This document shows positions 59,874-64,000 of a stretch of 64,000 bases of DNA, piece by piece; the stretch's first letter is position 1; the number at the start of each line of letters is the position of its first letter. The position numbers and the translations under genes are program-made. The stretch comes from Apostichopus japonicus (taxonomy: Eukaryota > Echinodermata > Holothuroidea > Aspidochirotida > Stichopodidae): the NCBI RefSeq assembly GCF_037975245.1, contig NC_092576.1, positions 33,024,611-33,088,610 on the forward strand. Reading direction: 5' to 3'. A model generated the notes under the pieces. It made no database searches and was not told where the DNA came from. It saw only the letters and a list, made by a program, of their open reading frames with translations.

Positions 59874-60155
59874 AATTGAGTGGTTGACTTGTGTGTATTG
59901 TTGTAGGTCTATTAGATTTCTTCGTTGTGCTACTTATAATGTGACATCGTTCCACACTACAACAAGTAATCTTATAATATGTATCAGCATCATGTAATTG
60001 CTACAATCACTTCCCATAACAAACAATTTGCTAGTAAATCCATCGAACTTGTATATGATTTAAACGCTGGAAGTCTCCATTTGACTCACCTGTAATGGTG
60101 AAGCTGATGAAGCTATCTGATACAATTGGCTGTAGCCTATCATTTCGAATTGAAA
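59874..60155 (-). CDS. Two candidate exons of an Ig-type receptor
   Basis: The downstream exon (60000 to 59874, 127 bp) has acceptor GATTGTAG and donor CAATT|GTAAGTG. It encodes QLHDADTYYKITCCS, a good match to the E-F region of an Ig domain (D-A-D-x-Y-x-x-x-C). A Thr/Ser-rich segment, SSTTKKSNRPTTIHTSQPLN, follows, as in membrane-proximal stalks. The upstream exon (60155 to 60090, 66 bp, phase 0-0) has acceptor CAACTATAG and a strong donor, ACAG|GTGAGT; in phase it reads FQFEMIGYSQLYQIASSASP. A different frame of the same exon (NDRLQPIVSDSFISFTIT) looks more Ig-like but does not join in phase, so a frameshift or missed splice site is possible. The intron between them would be only 89 bp. It may be a pseudogene. 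Confidence 0.36.
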
Positions 60156-63100
60156 CTATAGTTGAACACATTATCACAGGCAAGTAACATACACAACCTC
60201 GGCTCTGTGTTAAACTTTGGTCTCTTTAAAATGATTTACGATAGAATTGTAGTTATATAGCAGGACCCACAGACATTCTGGTTATTTAGTACTTTTTCAG
60301 TTTCTTGTATTTTCAATGTTAATTGTTTGATCTTCATTTAATGCAGCTTGCGCTTGTACAGATTGAAGTGACTACAACGAAGAAGCGAAGAATTAAATCA
60401 GGAATAAGCTCAATACATTTTTATTGGTTGATATAGAACAACAGTCAAATCTTACTGTACATAAAGGAGGTAACTATTTTGGACAAGCTTACTCTTGGTG
60501 GTGTTAGGACAAACTTCTTCTTCCCTCTTATACACATCAAGTCGTATCTAAAATATCTCATGAATTGATTGAACAATAAATGTTACAAAAGCTGTCTTCT
60601 TTACAAACGACGCACAATTTATGGCCTAGCAATTGCAAACCTTTTTCAATTCCTTAAAATTCTCTAAAGATCTGATCAGTTGAGTTATAACGCCAAAAGT
60701 GCGCTGATGTGCAGCATGTTTTCGGCGCTGTCAATTATACTTTGTCAACATCTGTCATTGACATAGACATTGAACACATCGACAGCGTATGTTAAGCCGG
60801 ATATTCATTATGTCAATCATTTACTTGTGTTATGCGATGATATTGCCTTTCTTTATTTCGTAAAATGTTATCTACAACGTTATTTCTAACTGTCATACTA
60901 CAGTTAACAAACTAATTCGTTATTTGGACCTGTCCGTAAAGGATCATCGAATATTTGATGGCCCTCTTACCAACAAGCAAGTTTACAAAGAAGAAGGTTA
61001 TCTTAATGAGATCAAGTCATCACTTTCCGATAAAGTGTTCGTGGCCTAAGATTCAACCCGGCTATAAAGAAGTCATTCATAGCACATCGTTCACGGCTTA
61101 CCATAGCAAATCGATCGCCTCTATCTCTTTGATGGGTTTTCTTTTATGTTGTTTTGTTTTCTAATATATTATAGTGAGCTTAGTATTTGCCGTTACATGT
61201 ACCCTGGTAACGAAAATGCAACAGCGCAACCGCGGCATGAAGGCATGGAGGCATTCTTTTTAGGCGGTTTGTTAGGAATATCAAACAAGTTTGCGTTGAA
61301 GCTCATAGAGGGAAACGACATATTTAAAGTTCGTTATGTGTGCTAAAGCATATTATGGGTAAAATCCTACCTTTTGTTATTTGGATGCAAAGTGAATACA
61401 ATTATGAACATCATAATAACGCCGAATGTGTACTGATGTACAGCACGCATTAGTTCTCTGTTGGGCATGTACTTTATTTTATGTTGCAGCATCTCATTTA
61501 CAGAGACTTTTTTATTTGGTAGTTTTTTTTTTAAAGTGAATTTCTATTTTGTCAAAACAAGTAAGATTGTAGAAATACATAGCCGATAATGTGTTATTTT
61601 ATCGCAGAGGGTCTTATAAACCCCTTTATAGGTAATAACAGAGAACGAATACACACACGAAGTAAACTTAAAATATACTGCCCACTGTCGAAAAACACAA
61701 GCAAGCATATCCTTTAATTCAGTCGAAAACGGGTTTAAGTTGAACACTTGCTACTGTTCTGAGATTGCATTAAAACAGGCGATTGTTTAAAAGGAAAACC
61801 GATTAGTAGACTATATATAAACATCATAACATTGTTTCTTGAAGGGTGTAATGGAATATCAAAACATGCAATGCACCGACAAGTTCATTAATAACCTAAA
61901 TATGTTTGTGATTGACTTCCTGGTCGAAGTAGCGAACGCACGTATCTTGCCAAATGAGGGCAAAACTACTGTTGATACATTCACATGCATATCCGTGAGT
62001 ATAAATATTAAGCAGTCTAGTCATAAATCGACGAAATAAATCAAAAAGTTAGTCAATAAGTGAACAGTTAAACTAAGTGTATTTGTTTGCGGTAGATTAC
62101 TGGCAGACATGACTCCTACGCTGAGTCGTAAATTAACAACAGTTTAGGGAAAACGGTGTGTTTTCAACAAGTACATTCAAACCGCGAATTGAGTTCGTTA
62201 TCTACAGTCCACAAATTGTATGTTACACCTAAACTACGAATTGCAAATTTAGCACTGTCTCATTGTTTTAATGGAAATGAAACAGCAATAGAGTGTACAT
62301 TCACATAAAGGTTAGTTAATGGATATCAAACCTTTACACCCAGATAAAACAGTTATTCATCATGGAATTTCTGCAATTAAAATATACCTTCAATTGTTAT
62401 TCTACGACAAATGGTTAATGTTTATATATTAATATTTATTGTGCGATGGTATGTTTACACCCCAAACAACCTGTTCTATTCACAGAAAATGATTCGAATG
62501 TACATTGGCAATAAAATACGTGCTATACAAAGTCTGCTATTAATTTTACCAATAAAACATCAATTTGTTTTGTAAAAACGCCGTGTCACAGCTACTGACT
62601 TACGTCATGGTAGGATGCGTTCTTCAGAAGCTTTATACTACATCTCTGTAGTAACTCACTGTCAATGTGGTTGATATACATGTTTCTTGTACATAATTTC
62701 CTGACTGTTTTCATATCATGAACCTGATAAAATAAAACAAAAAAATAATGTTAGCTGAAATATATAACAATTAAACAATATACAATTTTATTAGCTGTAT
62801 TTTGGTTTGTATGACTTTAGATACTAACTTCGAATGAATTAAAAAAAAATATGTATATATATTACCACAGAAATATCTCAGAGAAGATTTACCGAGCAGA
62901 GGTTAGCAGAGATAAGATATTTAATCGTTTAATGAAAACTTTTACTTACCAGCCTTTTCGTTTAGTTACTTATGATACATTCCTTATATTATGGCCAAAA
63001 TCCAATAAAACTACACCGAGTCTTAGAGCCGAATTCGATAATTGTTTCAGTTACTGCACCAGCAAGAAATATGTACAGACAAAGACAACGCCATCTTTGT

Positions 63101-63570
63101 ACCTTTAAAAGTATTTCCTGAGCAATATATTGCGTTGTACTTTGATACAAATATTGCTACCAATATTAAGCGGCACTATCATGAATTTAAACGCAATACA
63201 TGCCACACCATGACACTTCGGTTACAGTACTTCCTTAGACCTGCCTTTTTTAAATGCTGTTTTTCAAATCAGCTTCTTGCATATTACCAACTTTTGTTTT
63301 AATTATTGACAATTACAAAGTTTTACAGAGGATAAGATCATGACAAACTTAATTGATGATTCTGTAAATTTATTTATTGTAATCAGGTCAGCAAACGTGA
63401 ACTATATTTTAAATAAAGCTAATGATACATCATTTTAATATAGCGCAAACTATGAAATAATTCTCATAGCGCTTAACATAATAGTAACAATTATAACATT
63501 ATAACATATATGCTTTGTTGAAAAAAATTAAATGTTGTAATCGTAAGAATGTTAGAAACTCAAAGAATTT
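60156..63570. other. Long stretch without recognised gene
   Basis: Several open frames of 60-90 codons exist (for example near 60955, 61839 and 62851), but none shows a domain, signal peptide or paired splice sites. No repeats of note were seen. Confidence 0.35.
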
Positions 63571-63619
63571 ATGAACGTGCTCCCTGTTATTCTTGTTGTT
63601 TCTGCAATATGTGGTTCAC
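63571..63619 (+). CDS. Candidate signal-peptide exon at the window's right edge
   Basis: ATG opens MNVLPVILVVSAICGS, a compact signal peptide with a hydrophobic core and a small-residue cleavage region. It is followed by a donor, TTCAC|GTAAAG, in phase 1. Length and phase parallel the signal exon at 4060-4114. No Ig exon follows before the window ends at 64000, so the identity of the protein is unknown. The short length makes chance occurrence a real possibility. Confidence 0.33.
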
Positions 63620-64000
63620 GTAAAGACAGTTGTTGTTAATTTTGATTGCGGTCTTCTTTTCTGTGTATACGGTAATCGATGAATATGTGTCATACGATGA
63701 CAAGCCTTTAGAATTTCAACCTTCCGAAAATTCGTGTGTTGTTAATTATATCATCAACACTTGCTTTTTTATGTTTAAGGCAGCTCGACGGATTCTAAAT
63801 TATTCAACGTCGGCATCCACACCAAACCTGAACAATCCAAAGTTATAAGAAAAACGATATAATTTGCAACAACTAGACGGATTAGAAGGGGGAACGAGTG
63901 TTATATTCAATCACGAAATTGTTGCATAAAGACAAGTCATCATTGCCATCGTTCGCGTGCATTTTTTTTTCATAATTATTTTTTAAATAATATCATTCTA
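63620..64000. other. Right end of window, nothing secure
   Basis: A 72-codon frame (63630-63848) reads through here without domain or splice support. If the 63571 exon is real, this is its first intron. Confidence 0.35.

Noticed and set aside
62851-63302. Overlapping plus-strand frames of 85 and 86 codons
   Set aside because: No domain, signal peptide, transmembrane segment or paired splice sites could be seen in either.

Overview
The window reads as intergenic and intronic DNA of a marine invertebrate animal, probably an echinoderm. Coding density is very low and base composition is AT-rich. Genes are split into short exons by GT-AG introns. Much of the sequence is non-LTR retrotransposon debris, non-autonomous DNA transposons, minisatellites and microsatellites. 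The echinoderm (perhaps sea cucumber) guess rests on the style of the immunoglobulin-like exons and repeats and was not tested by a search. No bacterial-type operon, CRISPR array, rRNA or tRNA gene was recognised.

Layout. 1-2585 is a 2.6 kb element with ~150 bp terminal inverted repeats. 3491-4114 (minus) holds a signal-peptide exon and an Ig-like exon. 5310-11830 is a ~72 bp minisatellite split by a 3.76 kb element with TA target duplication (5994-9755). 11830-25100 is dominated by degenerate GGTCA-rich repeats, a LINE 3' end, transposon-like elements at 15813, 18905 and 23087, and a 144 bp tandem array carrying AGGTCAAAGGTCA sites; one isolated exon (16267-16416, minus) stands out. 26599-26911 (plus) is a second secreted or receptor-type Ig exon. 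31557-33672 is a decayed LINE carrying a hAT-type insertion with a perfect 8 bp target duplication. 39731-44340 (minus) holds four tiny exons, invisible to ORF finding, that join in phase into a ~70-residue tail with repeated T-E-Y-N motifs. Two of them come from a tandem duplication (42309-45700). A signal-peptide exon (45789-45921, minus) lies just upstream. 50909-51500 contains long TA tracts and a 275 bp near-perfect palindrome. 54510-55495 (plus) and 58021-58995 (minus) are 5'-truncated LINEs. 59874-60155 (minus) and 63571-63619 (plus) are further candidate exons of Ig-type genes.

Main interpretation. Several fragments share one architecture: a signal peptide, Ig-like exons bounded by phase 1 introns, and, in one case, a cytoplasmic-type tail of phase 0 tyrosine-motif exons. 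I infer a cluster of rapidly changing Ig-superfamily receptor genes embedded in transposon-rich DNA. No complete gene model could be built: transmembrane exons were not securely found, and some fragments may be pseudogenes.
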